From the NCBI GenBank assembly GCA_029448655.1, contig JACCLO010000061.1, positions 1 through 64,000 on the forward strand: a stretch of DNA of 64,000 bases, given 5' to 3'. The notes under the pieces are model-generated. The model did no database searches. It saw only the letters and a program-made list of their open reading frames with translations, and was not told the origin of the DNA. Position 1 is the stretch's first letter. The number at the start of each line of letters is the position of its first letter. The DNA is from Wolfiporia cocos (Eukaryota; Basidiomycota; Agaricomycetes; Polyporales; Phaeolaceae). Positions 21,255 to 32,258 of the stretch are shown one piece after another. The translations under genes and the position numbers were made by a program.

Positions 21255-21587
21255 TCAGTCCTGCACTTCCATAATTGACATCCAATGTGCTGCTTGACAT
21301 GCTCACCACACTTGGCATGCCAAACCAGTACTCACACCTGATTGGCTAGTGTACATCATCAGGTGATAAGTTAGTTGTAGTAATTGGCACAAGATTGACA
21401 ACAGAAAGTGTGCCCAGCGTCTGCAGACAATTCTCCTTCAGTGATGGGGGTAGCAGAACAGTGTTGAACTTTGGCACCTTGAGCTTCTCCATTCCCACAC
21501 CTGGCCTGTGTCAACCATTGCATCTCTGGGGATTTGCATACTCAGCCTCACTCTCATTCTCATACACATTCAATGAGGGCTTGTGTG
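21255..21587. other. Unassigned sequence between nested elements
   Basis: About 330 bp with one 83-aa frame running into the next LTR and no motif. Likely the remnant of an older transposon. Confidence 0.3.
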
Positions 21588-22550
21588 TGTCACAGATTCT
21601 GAAAAGAGGTACCCCCCCCCTGTCTCAAACCCACGTTCTTGGGTAGTACCCCATCATGTGTCTTTGTATGGACTTAGCAGTGTAGCGTAATGGTACAGGT
21701 CGCCCCACCCATAGATGGTCACATGGTCAGTAGCTTAGATACTACAGCACATGACTTAGGTAGCACTCAGCAATACGCACAGACCCTGCCTTTAGGGTGG
21801 GTCTCTAGTATACAGTGACAGTGTTCCTCATGTACTTAAGCTGTGACACTCTGGGGCTTACTCCCCAGAGTGTCACAGATATATTACTGTTGAATTCACC
21901 CTCACTATAGCTTTATGAGCACTGCTGTACATGCATGTGCCCCTCTACACTATGGTATTCCTCTCCCCTTCGTCCTGTAGTTACTGTAACAACCCTGCAC
22001 CACTCGTCGATCAGCGCCCTTAGGGTAGGCGCACGTGCCTCTACCCATAACATGGTCACACTTTCATTACATACTCATGACTAGTTACTGTTATGCCTGA
22101 CCTCATAGTTACTGCGCACAGATCAGCACTTCAGGGTAGACACACTAGCGTACACGCAGATGTATATAAAGTATGACAAATGAGGCCTTATGCCTCATTC
22201 TTAGGATTTTCGGCAATTGGGCCTAACCAGCCCCTTTCATTCTCTATGGCTATGGGCCACTCTGCTGTGCTGCTCATCTGACTTGACTGGACAAATGCCA
22301 CAACCCCTAGCTGTCATCCCTCTAACTGAGCACCCAGAGTCAACGACAATACTAGGACACGCCAGCAGGCATATACGAGATCCCCAGCAGGGCCAGTCCC
22401 ACAGACACAGGGTATGTCTGTGTCACAGAGCTGTTATTCTCGATGATGAGGCTTGTCCTCTCTTTACTCCAAGTCTTATGCATGCTAGTCCAAGGGTTCT
22501 GCTCTATGTGACAACTCTAGATGACGGTACACCCTTGGCATTTTGTGTCA
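21588..22550 (+). mobile_element. Solo LTR, TSD GTGTG, itself carrying a nested solo LTR
   Basis: Outer LTR starts TGTCACAGATTCTG and ends CATTTTGTGTCA, with GTGTG at 21583..21587 and 22551..22555. It is split in its hairpin region (CTCTGGGG / CCCCAGAG, 21849..21870) by the LTR at 21871..22425. Removing that and one CAGAG gives about 403 bp of native LTR. Reading frames across it are not genes. Confidence 0.87.
21871..22425 (+). mobile_element. Solo LTR nested in another LTR, 555 bp, TSD CAGAG
   Basis: Starts TGTCACAGATATATTAC and ends CAGACACAGGGTATGTCTGTGTCA-type U5 hairpin, with CAGAG at 21866..21870 and 22426..22430. TATA GTATATAAAG at about 22161, hairpin AATGAGGC / GCCTCATT (22179..22199). 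Same subfamily and length as 25904..26459 and 30949..31503. Confidence 0.9.
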
Positions 22551-22859
22551 GTGTGAGCTCACACATGAGAGGGTCTGGCTCATAACTTGAGGTTAATGTC
22601 CCAGCGAGTTTGCATGGCATTTATAAACTCTGCTGTGGCTGGTGCACTGATGCTGTGGATGGGTGCTTAGTGCACACCACACCATGCACAAGTTAACTAC
22701 TAGAGGGGCAATGCAGGTATGCGCACAAGCTTTAGTCTTATTACTAGCATATATACTTGTAACCAATTGTATTTATGGATTGTGTTTGGCAGCAACCTCG
22801 CACATTAGTCACTGGCATAGTGTGGTGGCTAACATGAGCTTCTATGTCCTCTACCCACT

Positions 22860-25610
22860 CTATTGTGGAGCACACAACTTGGAGTGCACATCAGATGAAA
22901 CATGGCTCTGCAATTGTCCTCTTGTCACCAGAAACTCCACCCCTAGGATATACGCTAATGCTAGGCTAGCGCTAGGGAGATGCACATGCATAGGTAGATA
23001 AGCATTCACTTATCTTATCTCAATATGGTCACATGTCATCACTGAGTAGTTACAGCATTACCTAGTCATGTGAGACACAGTCACAGTATGCACAGGCCAC
23101 GCCATTAGGTCAGGCCTTGTAGCTACAGTACGTAGCATCTCCATGTATATAAGTAGGTAGAATCTGAGGATTACTCCTCAGTTCTACTCTTCTCGGCCTA
23201 GGGGGCATGTCCCCTGGGAACCTCTCAACCCTCTGCTGCATGTGCGTGTGAGCCAGCGGACTGCTCTGCAACAAGCCTGCTGCATCCTACTTGGACATGG
23301 GGGTCTCTATTTATTGCATCTCCTAGTTTTGTCTTTAGCCTGCTAGTCTGGGGGCATACCGGTACACTCATGGGTCAGTACCTCGGGCTTCATGGCAGGT
23401 CGTCTCAATAGACAAGCCATCCTGTTCTCCCCTACAAGGATGGGTAGCCTTTAGGCCTAGGTTAGAAGGTATAGAGGCATCCCCACTAGCATGGGTAGCA
23501 TGGTCACAAGTATGTTCCCGTGTCACCTCTGCTGCTCAATAATCTCGGCTGCCTGGTGCAACTTGTGTATAGCATATTCTATGTCTGTTTGGTCTTGATT
23601 GTCAGGCTAGGATGTGAAGGTGAGTATATCTCTATTTTACTTGTTATATACATACTGCAAACCCACTGCCGCTGCCAGCTCATGTGCGCAGCAATCCATC
23701 ACGACCAGTTGGTGGGCCCTTTTGAGGCGAGGAGAGTATCTGAAATGTGATAACAAACTGGTGAGTCTCTCACTTTTGGCTCAATGATCTGCTGAAGTAC
23801 TGGCAATGACACTACAGGGGCCTCTTTGGTGTCGGAATCTTGAAGCATGATTGGATCGTCCCAGCTGCCAGATGGTGTCAGCACCAGAACATGGGGCATT
23901 CACTCCATCCATGCATGATCTCTGGTAGACTCCGGTGGAGGTGCGACTATGCCATTCACCATGACGGTGTAGAATGGCTGAACATGGAGCCACTGCACTG
24001 TGACCCACCACGATGATGGTATAGGTGTGGAAACTTCTTGCACAAGGTGCTTGTAGAGAAGGTACACATGATATTTCTGAGCTCCACAGTTGCATGTCCA
24101 CGTCATAATGTCTGTATTGTAGATGCTGTTAATTGGAGTCTGAGCAAGATGTTCCCGTGACCTTCTGAAGGCTTCTTGCATATGGGTAAGTGATCATGAA
24201 TGCCCTTCACAATGCTTTGTAATGATCTGTGCAAGGGTCAGTTGATATGGCGGGAGCACTTTTGTGATGATTGCATGCATGGTGAGATCAATGGGCAGGT
24301 GATTATAGCAGTGCAGAACTAGCTGCTTGAGATTCTGCCAGAGCACCTCAACCATCATTGTTATACACTTGCATGGTATGCTTGATGTGTACACCACATG
24401 CACCCAGAGACACCAGCAATCATGCGAGTACCAGGAGCTCCAGAGGTAAGCTCATACCTCATGAAGATTATTGAGTTTATAGTGTTGATACATCTCATCA
24501 ATAGCATCTTGTCGAATGTCCTTGGATGTTCAGCTCTGCCCATGCCATTTAGGGAGAAAATGGTGCTGTGATGCATGCTTTGTGAAAAGCTAGAGGATAG
24601 GCAGTCGGTGTGGTGTCAGGCAAAAGACATAGCCAGGCTTTGCTTGCTTCATTGTGCTGATTGCTCTGTCATCACAAGGTGAGCTTTCTTGGAGCTCTTC
24701 AAGTGCTTCTGCAAACTCCTCAACCTGATGCTGCAGATCATCTAGGTCTCAATCCCACTCAGCATCATTCCAATTGTCATGTTTATGACCTATCCAGCCC
24801 ATTTCTTCATCACTTTCATCTGCATGTAGATCAGGTGGGAGTATGCCCTGGCCACTCAGGTGTTCAATGTCAAAGTCTTTGGCATCTTCGGTTTCACTCT
24901 TCACAGCAGGATGGCCTGCCGGGATGGGCTTGAGTCTAAGTGGGGGCAGTGACAGGTGATGACAGATGGATACCCATCAATGAGAAGCCGGATGCGATGG
25001 AGAGGCTTCACAGGAGGGGCAGGTAGCTAGTACATATAATATGAATTAATGAGAATAAAGTCCCATTCCACAATGTTGGAAATAAACAAACGACTGAGCC
25101 TGTCTGTTGCAGGTATGGTATGAAGTTAGCTTTGATGTAAGAGAACTCATGGCAAGCTTCATTGACATCATAGAATGCAGGTGTCTCCTTGTTCTTTGCT
25201 AAGCACTGTTTCACTGCATGGAGTGCATGCCAGAAACATAGCTGATGTTTTGCCTGTGGCCATGTGTTCCTCATTGCATTGATTTCTGACCAATCCTTGT
25301 CTGATAATGTATATTCTGGGTTGACACCAAGGTCCTTCAGCTCACCAAGAAATCTCTCAAGCACAACTTGCTTGACACCCTTATCGGCTTCCTTGTTTGT
25401 CGATATCAGTAAGAACACAAGTGGAATACCCAACCCATGTGCATCTGCAACTGCACCAAACAGTCCAAAATTGGTCCTGTTTGTGTTCCCTAGACAGATT
25501 CAATCTCAGTAATTTACTTACGTAGCAAGCTTGCATAGCACACACACATGTTGAATCCATTGCAAGCTCCTGTGTATTGGAGGCCCACTCCTCAATAAAA
25601 TCTGTGACTT
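22860..25610 (-). pseudogene. MULE (Mutator-like) transposase relic with SWIM zinc finger
   Basis: Read on the minus strand. GLFGAVADAHGLGIPLVFLL, then LSDKDWSEINAMRNTWPQAK and HQLCFWHALHAVKQCL (25010..25480), is the MULE catalytic core pattern. Next come MMVEVLWQNLKQLVLHCYNH (about 24360), WTCNCGAQKYHVYLL and YKHLVQEV (about 24110), a SWIM CxCx(n)CxH finger with one Cys replaced by Tyr. The C-terminal HKLHQAAEIIEQQ segment continues across the solo LTR at 22923..23525 to a stop at 22860. Frames shift repeatedly and stops occur, so it is inactive. A GTAAGT intron donor is visible near 25518. Confidence 0.75.
22923..23525 (+). mobile_element. Solo LTR, 603 bp, TSD CCTCT, inside the MULE relic
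   Basis: Starts TGTCACCAGAAACTCC and ends TATGTTCCCGTGTCA, with CCTCT at 22918..22922 and 23526..23530. TATA ATGTATATAAGTAGG, hairpin CTGAGGA / TCCTCAG (23164..23181), R CAGTTCTACTCTTCTCGG. It aligns with 4751..5369. It split the 3' part of the transposase frame. Confidence 0.9.
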
Positions 25611-25658
25611 AGAAGGCAACTGCCTGAGTGCTGGGCTCAGCTTGCACATCTAGCAGAG

Positions 25659-26591
25659 TGACACAGACTCACCAGTCTGTGGGACCGGCCCACAGGCCGG
25701 GGACAATCCCCCAAAGCCAGTGCATCAGTGCACATCCTAAGCCAATGGGTATGCAGGCAAGGCCCTTGGCTAAGGTACCACCCAGACGGGCAAGGTGAGG
25801 AGGGAGAGACCCAGGCAGACTGGCACACACACAGATGAGGTGGTGAGAGAGGGGCTACAGCCCAGACATCAAGAATCTTAGAGATGGGGAGTAAGCCCCA
25901 TCTTGTCACGGTTTTATACCACAAGATATTGACCCTACATCCCTCGCTTTAGGTCTCTTGGGGTTCCACTGAGCGCACGGTCTCCTCATACCTCTAGTTA
26001 CCTCCACGTCAACCATCTCACATAGTACATCACGTTACCTGGTAGATAGTGCCTATGATGGGCACACATTCCGTCACCCGCATTATAACATCACAGTATG
26101 TACATCATATGGTCATGGTAGCACATGATCCCTTAGTTATGGCACACAGGCCATTACATTAAGGTAGTCATAGCATACTGATCCATGTACATAAATACAC
26201 CGGGATGAGGTCTTACAACCTCATCCTTTAGATTCTCGATGTTGGGCTATGCCCCTTTCTTCATACTGTCTGAGGGTGCACACCAGTCTTACTGCTGAGT
26301 TATTCACTTGCTCATCTGGGATGCACCATTGGCAACACATGTCGCCACCTCAGCAATGAGGTCACCCTGGTCACCACTGCATTCCTCTGATGGTACCCTT
26401 GTGGATGTGTTGGATTCCCCGGCAGGGCTGGTCCCACAGACCTATGTAAGTCTGTGTCACATCTCTCTACCCTTTAAGTATGTACATGGGAGCGCAACAT
26501 GTCTACCCTTAAGTGCTGGCCTGTGTGCAGCACCATCCTAACGGCTGAGGTAAGAGAGTATGTAAGCGAGCATGTAACTACTGTAGTGACA
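25659..26591 (-). mobile_element. LTR, minus orientation, carrying a nested plus-strand solo LTR
   Basis: The minus-strand U5 end is GTCCCACAGACTGGTGAGTCTGTGTCA-type at 25659..25685, with hairpin AGATGGGG / CCCCATCT at 25882..25903 directly where the nested LTR inserted. Beyond the nested LTR the TATA-side sequence continues (CATGTACATACTTAAAG on minus). The far end is placed at a TGTCACTAC near 26591, but flanks CAGAG and GGGAG do not match, so that boundary is uncertain. Confidence 0.6.
25904..26459 (+). mobile_element. Solo LTR, 556 bp, TSD CATCT
   Basis: Starts TGTCACGGTTTTATACC and ends GTAAGTCTGTGTCA, with CATCT at 25899..25903 and 26460..26464. Hairpin GGATGAGG / CCTCATCC (26203..26226) after ATGTACATAAATAC. 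It was inserted head-on into the hairpin of an oppositely oriented LTR. Confidence 0.9.
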
Positions 26592-27641
26592 GGGAGTGAC
26601 CATAATGTGAGTGATGCATGGGTGCGCACTACCCCGGAGTGCCTATCTACGGGGTCAGGTGGTCATTGCCAGAGCGCCATTACTGGCATCTCTATCCCTA
26701 TGCCACATGACTCAGCACCATTACTGGTGCCTTGTCATCTATGCTTACCCCTATGCTTACGTTTACGTGCATGGACTCTGGGGCTTTTGGGCAAGCTCTT
26801 AGGTACTGGTGCACCCACATGTACTTATGCACTGGCATGAGGACTTACATCCTCATGTCTAGCATTCTTGACATTAGGGTAATGACACCCTCTTTCATGC
26901 TGTCTACTGGGCTGCCACTCTGCTCTTAGTTCACGACATGCTAGTCTGGGGATGTCAGACCTTGCCAACCCGCCATACTGCCAACAAGACTGCTCGTTGC
27001 CCTGCCTTCCCTTGACGCCATGGGGCCTGGGACCTGTCATGGTCTATGTCACAGAATGCCCAGAGGGGCATTCCTAGGACAATTCACTCCTCGCTATCAC
27101 AGTATGGGCACTGCTATGTGCACGCGTGCCCCTCTCTGCTTAGTTACTTCACATCATCCCTTGATGCCAGTAGAATCACCTGACCCAGTAGATTAGTGCT
27201 AGTCAGGCAGCACACGTATCAGGTACTCACGTTCATGGTCACCACTGTAGTCACATGTAGCATTACAGTCACCCTTAGTTACGGCGCACAGGCCTGTACT
27301 TTAGGGCATCCCTACATATGCTCCTGTCATGTACTTAAGTAGATGACAGATGGGGCTTATCCCCATCTTTTGGATTTTCAGCAATGGGCTTAGGCCCCTC
27401 TCTTGCATCTTGCTGTGGGTCTGCACCAGTCATACTACTGAGTTCTCTACTCGCTCATCTGGGGGCTTGCCTTCGTAGGCATAAGGTGACTCTGTTTAAC
27501 CCTGCATAACTTGGGTGGCACCTCGATAGGTGTGTAGGGTTCCCAGCAGGGCCAGTCCCACAGACATTTGTGAGTCTGTGTCAGTCTATTGGAGATATTC
27601 CCTGGCTATGGGCCAGTCCCACAGATGGTACATCTGTATCA
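26592..27641 (+). mobile_element. LTR remnant carrying a nested solo LTR
   Basis: Has hairpin CATGAGGA / TCCTCATG (26836..26857) after GTACTTATGC, an R-like segment, and resumes after the nested LTR to end GTCCCACAGATGGTACATCTGTATCA-like at 27641. The U5 hairpin is ACAGATG / CATCTGT. Its left boundary was not found. Confidence 0.55.
27047..27583 (+). mobile_element. Solo LTR, 537 bp, TSD GTCTA
   Basis: Starts TGTCACAGAATGCCC and ends TTGTGAGTCTGTGTCA, with GTCTA at 27042..27046 and 27584..27588. Hairpin AGATGGGG / CCCCATCT (27348..27368); U5 hairpin ACAGAC / GTCTGT. Confidence 0.9.
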
Positions 27642-27842
27642 GCATGCATGCTCCTGATCATCAAGTTGAAGATCATCATCTCCAATGTTGATCTGGGCCT
27701 TGAGCTCAAATGGCCCTACAATCTTACCCATCACTGTCTCCATAAACTCCTTCAACAACATAACATCAGTCTCAGCTTCATCATCTTCCTCATCATTGAG
27801 AGCCTTCCACTTTGTGTGTCTTTGTTCATTTTCCTTGTACAT
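27639..27842 (-). pseudogene. Short acidic coding relic, not recognised
   Basis: Minus-strand frame of 67 aa: KWKALNDEEDDEAETDVML, then LKEFMETVMGKIVGPFELKAQ. It reads like coding sequence (helical, acidic) but has no diagnostic motif and is bounded by an LTR remnant. Possibly part of a transposon protein. Confidence 0.3.
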
Positions 27843-28065
27843 GCACTCTCAGCTTTTTTGCATGGCCTTCTAGGCAGGTCTTAGACATCATGGGTAATGT
27901 ATGCAGGCATGCAGGATGGAAGGAGGTCACTGGCTAATGTTGCCACAAGTCTTGCCTGCTTACAATTTCCTGCTGATTCATCACTTATAATTTTTATCTA
28001 AATGTGAGAAAATACTCTGAGCGTGAGAACAATTATCGCTCTATTACTTTCAGTTAAAGGTCGGC

Positions 28066-28392
28066 ATGGTGCATGCTAAGCGCCCATCTGCAGTGTCGGT
28101 GCACCAGCCACAGTGGAATATGAAAAGGTCATGCAAACTTGCTGGGACATTAACCTCAAGTCTGGCTCATATTGGATGTCAAGGTGCACTTGTGGGTGTG
28201 GCCCTTACCCTTGCTGCCCAATGGGACCAAGAATGGCTGTGGTGTGGGGGCGGAGACGGCAGAGAAGGTCAAGGAGATGTCTCAGACACTATCCTGTGCA
28301 GTGCCCAGGCACACTTAATCTTGTTTCCAGTGCTGGGTGGAGGTGGGGGCAGAGGTGAGGTCGGACACAAGGCAGTGCACTCAGTCTCACAG
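28066..28392. repeat. Dispersed repeat segment (also at 30236..30360 and, inverted, 22560..22620)
   Basis: The words GCTAAGCGCCCATC, AAAAGG-CATGCAAACT and GGGACATTAACCTCAAG recur at 28076..28165, in diverged form at 30246..30358, and as the complement at 22566..22618. It is split from its right-hand sequence by the solo LTR 28393..28860. The 113-aa plus-strand frame here has no motif. Nature of the repeat unknown. Confidence 0.45.
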
Positions 28393-28860
28393 TGTCACAA
28401 ATTTTGAGGCTAGGCACCTGGCTGGGCATTTACTCAGGATTTGCCCTCTGCGTGGGTCGAACGCATTGACTGATGCACAGGAAGTCACGTGACATGGAGA
28501 TTAGATAAGGAGTCGTTGATTAGGGATTGCGGACCGTCCTCCCCGCCGGGCCGCTCACATGATGTAGTTGTAGATGACACCTTATGGCATGACGATCGCG
28601 ACGTCGTGCATGGCCCCCTTTAGGGTGGGCCGCGACTCAGTAGTTACGCCATCTCTACATGTATATATACTACGTCATCTGAGGGTTACACCTCAGACTT
28701 GTTCTTCTCGATGTATGGGTGATAGCCCTCCTCTCTTGATCACTACAGCATGCTGCCTGACTCCGCCTCGCCTTGTCTCAACAACTCGGCGTTGTACCCT
28801 GGGTCTTAGTACTTATAGGGGTAGGACAGGGATAGAGGTATGCCAGTCAAGTTTGTGTCA
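28393..28860 (+). mobile_element. Solo LTR, 468 bp, TSD CACAG
   Basis: Starts TGTCACAAATTTTGAGG and ends TCAAGTTTGTGTCA, with CACAG at 28388..28392 and 28861..28865. TATA CATGTATATATAC, hairpin TCTGAGG / CCTCAGA with GTTACA loop (28678..28697), then CAGACTTGTTCTTCTCG. Confidence 0.9.
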
Positions 28861-28907
28861 CACAGCATTTCAGTACAATGTACAATACAATCATACAAAT
28901 GATAGCA

Positions 28908-29204
28908 TCACTTCATGAGGATTGTTTTAGCTGAGCTATATGCAGGTGCAATATGATGCAGGCAAGCACCTGGGCATGATAAATTCACTGTGGCAATCCA
29001 GTGTTGGAACATCCAGGCAAGTGCGTATCCGATTGCCGGCTGGGTATACCATGCAGTGACACTAGCATACTTGAACAAGTCAGAAAGATGTGCCTTAGAG
29101 ATAAGGGTACCCCTTATTATTGTAGAATTTAGGCTGTACATGCTTTGCATGTTTGCCTCCCCGCCCCAAGGATGAGACAAACCACTGTCCAACATTGTTG
29201 TTTC
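28908..29204 (-). pseudogene. Coding relic, probably transposon-derived, not recognised
   Basis: Minus-strand frame with protein-like text such as LISKAHLSDLFKYASVTAWY and GYALAWMFQHWIATVNLS. It has no motif I can assign. The MITE copy 3 begins at its upstream edge, truncating it. Confidence 0.3.
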
Positions 29205-30063
29205 TAGTGATGTGCCAGGCCCAGCCTGGCTCAAAAGCCCTGGCTTTGGCCTGGCTTGGACAGCCCACAGCTTTTCAAAACCTCAGGCTGGGCCCTCATT
29301 GACGGCTCACGGCTTGGCCCAGCCTAGGCCCCGGCTCGACCATGGCCTACTACTGCTAAGATAATCATCACTTTAGCTTCAGAGCTTGAGATTCACCTTT
29401 GCCAAACCTTTCCCAGATGAAATAGAACCTTGAATCCTCCTGTCACAGATTTAACTGGCAGTCCCAGACCAGTGTCTGTGGAGACATACGTCTAACACCC
29501 CTTAGCCAAAAGGGCCACTATAACAGCTCAGCTGTTATAGGCAGGACACGCTATATGTGTAGTTCATATTCCCACGCTAGGCACTTATATTGCACCGTTG
29601 AGTATTTGGCTTAATACTTGGCATGGTTGGCCTTTCTGGTATTATATGTGCCACCTGGGATTCCAACCCCAGATATTCCGTGACACCTCCAATCTATAGT
29701 AGGATTAAGTGTGAAATAATCACTCACCAGTGCAGCATTCAGTAGCGTGCCTGCCATATGGGGAATCATATAGGCACCCGAAAGTGAGCGGCAGGCTTCA
29801 ATGTTGAGGACTTGACTTTTCTGTAGTTTTAAATAAACAAGATAGGTGCACAATGATTGAGTTGAGCATATAACTGGCCTGTATGGGCTTATATTGTGCC
29901 TGCCAGATATTGTAGCCATTAAGATCCCTAGGCCGGGGCTCAACAGCTTGGCCCGGCCTGGCCTGTATCTCAGGCCAGGCCCTGGGCCATCTCAAGCCAT
30001 GCTGTAAAGCCCAGCTTGGCCCGGCCCGGCTCATGGCCCAAAGCTGGGCCTGGCACATCACTA
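29205..30063. mobile_element. hAT-like MITE, copy 3 (best preserved), TSD GTTGTTTC
   Basis: Terminal inverted repeats TAGTGATGTGCCAGGCCCAG and its exact complement, with an 8-bp duplication GTTGTTTC at 29197..29204 and 30064..30071. About 609 bp once the nested 245-bp insertion and its duplication are removed. It is non-coding. The 8-bp duplication and T-A ends fit hAT. This copy allows the boundaries of the other two to be set. Confidence 0.9.
29441..29685 (-). mobile_element. Solo LTR of the TRIM family, 245 bp, TSD CCTCC, nested in a MITE
   Basis: Minus strand runs TGTCACGGAATATC ... AAATCTGTGACA, with CCTCC at 29436..29440 and 29686..29690. It shares GCGTGGGAATATGAACT, GAGCTGTTAT and CCCTTTTGGC with the TRIM LTR. 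The empty site is visible in MITE copy 1 (AATCCTCCGATCTATAG at about 204), proving insertion. Confidence 0.9.
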
Positions 30064-30450
30064 GTTGTTTCTTGCACCGCTCACTTCGTTCGCTCTCTTT
30101 CACGCGATCCCGACGCTTGCTTCAACAATCCAGGTCCTAGTGGTGGCACCTGCTAGTGAAGCTTGCACCTATTCCATCCAATAGAGACTGGGAGGAGAGA
30201 GGGGGCAGGGCGGGGGAGGAGGGCTGCTCGAGGACGGGGCGCACGCTAAGCGCCCATCCGCAGTCAGCCACAGCGGAGTTCGAAAAGGCCATGCAAACTC
30301 GAAGTCCCTGATCTCTCGCTCTCGTTCTCTCGTGACGACGGGACATTATAAACTCAAGTGTAAGACCCTGCCATCATGTAGCAGGATTAACTACCCTTCA
30401 GCTAACACTCGTATCAGTGATAACGATAACGAAGAGGTCGCCACACCGAA

Positions 30451-31690
30451 ATGGATCCGGGATACATATCTGGAGTCACAGTTCACCTGGAGTCTCTAAA
30501 GCTTATTCGCGAAGTCAAACAGCTGCTGCAGTGCCCGCCATGCGCGGCCGCTGACCAAGAGGAGCTTTGTGATTGGGTGCAACGACTCGATCATTGCAAG
30601 GTGCGCTCTCACTACCTGGAAACCTGTGTTGCGCTAACAGGCTGTCAAAGAATCTCTACGACTCGCTTCACTTTAAAGCGCCCCTTCTATCTCCTTTCGG
30701 CACACTGGACCTCTATCACGACTACGTGTCTGTTTGGGATGATGCGTTTGCTCGGATGAAATCATCAAACGGCACAGTGCCGGATACCCCTGCACAGCCC
30801 CCACCGATCGAAGCCACCACCAGTCAGGGTATAACCACCGCTGAGCGCAGGACTAGTCGCTCGGCACCGCGAAAGAAACTCGAAGAGGTGGTTTATGACC
30901 CCCCATGCGCCCAATGCGCTGCAACGCGGCGTGACTGTAGGGGCCCTGTGTCACAAACTTTCCTTAGAGGATACGTAACATCCTCGCTGCAGGTATTATA
31001 GGCGCCGCTAGGTGCGCTGCGCCGCTCCATGATCCTCAGCCACCTCCGCGTCTATCCAGGACTCCGTCTAGATCATATGACTGTAGGTTAGCGCTGTAGG
31101 GTAGCGCGCGCCTTAGGTACTCACGTTAGGGTCAACCAGTCACATTCTTACGGTAGTTTACATTATCATGTGCCTCTGTAGTTACTGCGCACAGGCCCTC
31201 GACTTTAGGGCGACCATTACTGGTCAGCTCCCCATGTATAGTACGACAAGATGGGGACTTACTTCCCATCTTTAGGATTCTCGACAACTGAGCTTAGGCT
31301 CCTTTCTCATCTGCGTTTGTGTGCGTCTCTGCCCCGGGGGCCCTCCACGACTTGCTTGTCTGTGTGTCTCCCTCTTGGTCGCCTTAGGAGTTCCCCCCTT
31401 GGGGTACAGCCGACTGGCTGCCTTGCGGTTTAGCACACCGCCCTGTAGGACGTCTAGGGACTCCCCTGTAGCCAGGGTCCCACAAACCTGTGAGTTTGTG
31501 TCACCCTGATGTCTCCCCGCATGCATGCTCAAACTGCAGTCTTCTTTGCTTGAGATGTAGTCGGGCAAAAAAACAAAGTAAACCATATTCTATTCACTCT
31601 GCAATCATATGGTTGACTGTGCCTGCGTTGGCAAATTGTATAGAACGTGCCGGAATCGGTAAAAGGTGGGATCGCCGTAACATACGCCCT
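30451..31690 (+). pseudogene. Cys-rich zinc-binding host gene disrupted by a solo LTR
   Basis: An N-terminal exon in frame 1 (MDPGYISGVTVHLESLK onward) and a later exon in frame 3 (YDSLHFKAPLLSPFGTLDL, then a Pro/Ser/Thr linker) suggest an intron or frameshift near 30600-30650. The frame reaches PPCAQCAATRRDCRGP, where the LTR 30949..31503 is inserted. Across it the frame continues DVSPHACSNCSLLCLRCSRAK, giving a C-x2-C...C...C-x2-C...C-x2-C cluster. Such CxxC...C clusters with basic tails occur in many agaricomycete genes, some annotated as Zn2Cys6-like. Function unknown; DNA binding is only an inference. Confidence 0.5.
30949..31503 (+). mobile_element. Solo LTR, 555 bp, TSD CCCTG, inside a gene
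   Basis: Starts TGTCACAAACTTTCC and ends GTGAGTTTGTGTCA, with CCCTG at 30944..30948 and 31504..31508. Hairpin AAGATGGG / CCCATCTT (31248..31272). Its U5 hairpin is ACAAAC / GTTTGT, a compensated variant of the usual ACAGAC / GTCTGT. Confidence 0.9.
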
Positions 31691-32228
31691 TAGTCGCAGC
31701 GTCATTGTATTGTACGGCGCAATAAGTTTTCGATGACACCTTCGCATATCTCACTTGGCTATACCTTGCTAAGACCTATGGGTTCGATGCCTGGACCCTG
31801 CACTGTTCCATCAGTGTCTTTGCAAGATCTTCAAATCAGCCCTGTCAATGCAGAGGGGCTTCAGACGAAGCGAAGGTGGTCCCTGTATCAGGGATTGACT
31901 ACTTCACGTACGTCGTACACTGTTAGTTATACCCGAAGTCCTTCTGGCCTATGATCTCCCCAGCTGCTGCTAGAGATCCTCTGCAAGAGCCTTCAATAAT
32001 GCCCCACTGTCTGATGTGACGTTCTGCCGCGCACGCTTGTTCGATTGAGTGCCCGGAGTGCAGTACATGGCGCTGATTACGCATATAAGTGAGCGATCAG
32101 ATGCGGAGCTGATGATGACTTCCACATCAGGGTGGAGATTTGGCGATGGCGCTGGATAGTTGTGAGTGAGTGAGAGGTGATGAGAACGCCATCTATATTC
32201 CGACGGCCGATAGTGACTACGGTGAGTA
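31691..32228. other. No gene identified
   Basis: About 540 bp. Short frames on both strands, the longest 73 aa, show no motif. It may hold the 3' part of the Cys-rich gene or the flank of the aldolase pseudogene. Confidence 0.35.
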
Positions 32229-32258
32229 ATGTGCGTAGTTGAGCTTTTGATGGTGCGG

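Noticed and set aside
21024..22550. DNA transposon with TGTCAC terminal inverted repeats
   Set aside because: TATA, R and U5 order, polypurine tracts beside LTRs and full two-LTR relatives in the window show that these are LTRs; 5-bp duplications fit retro-integration.
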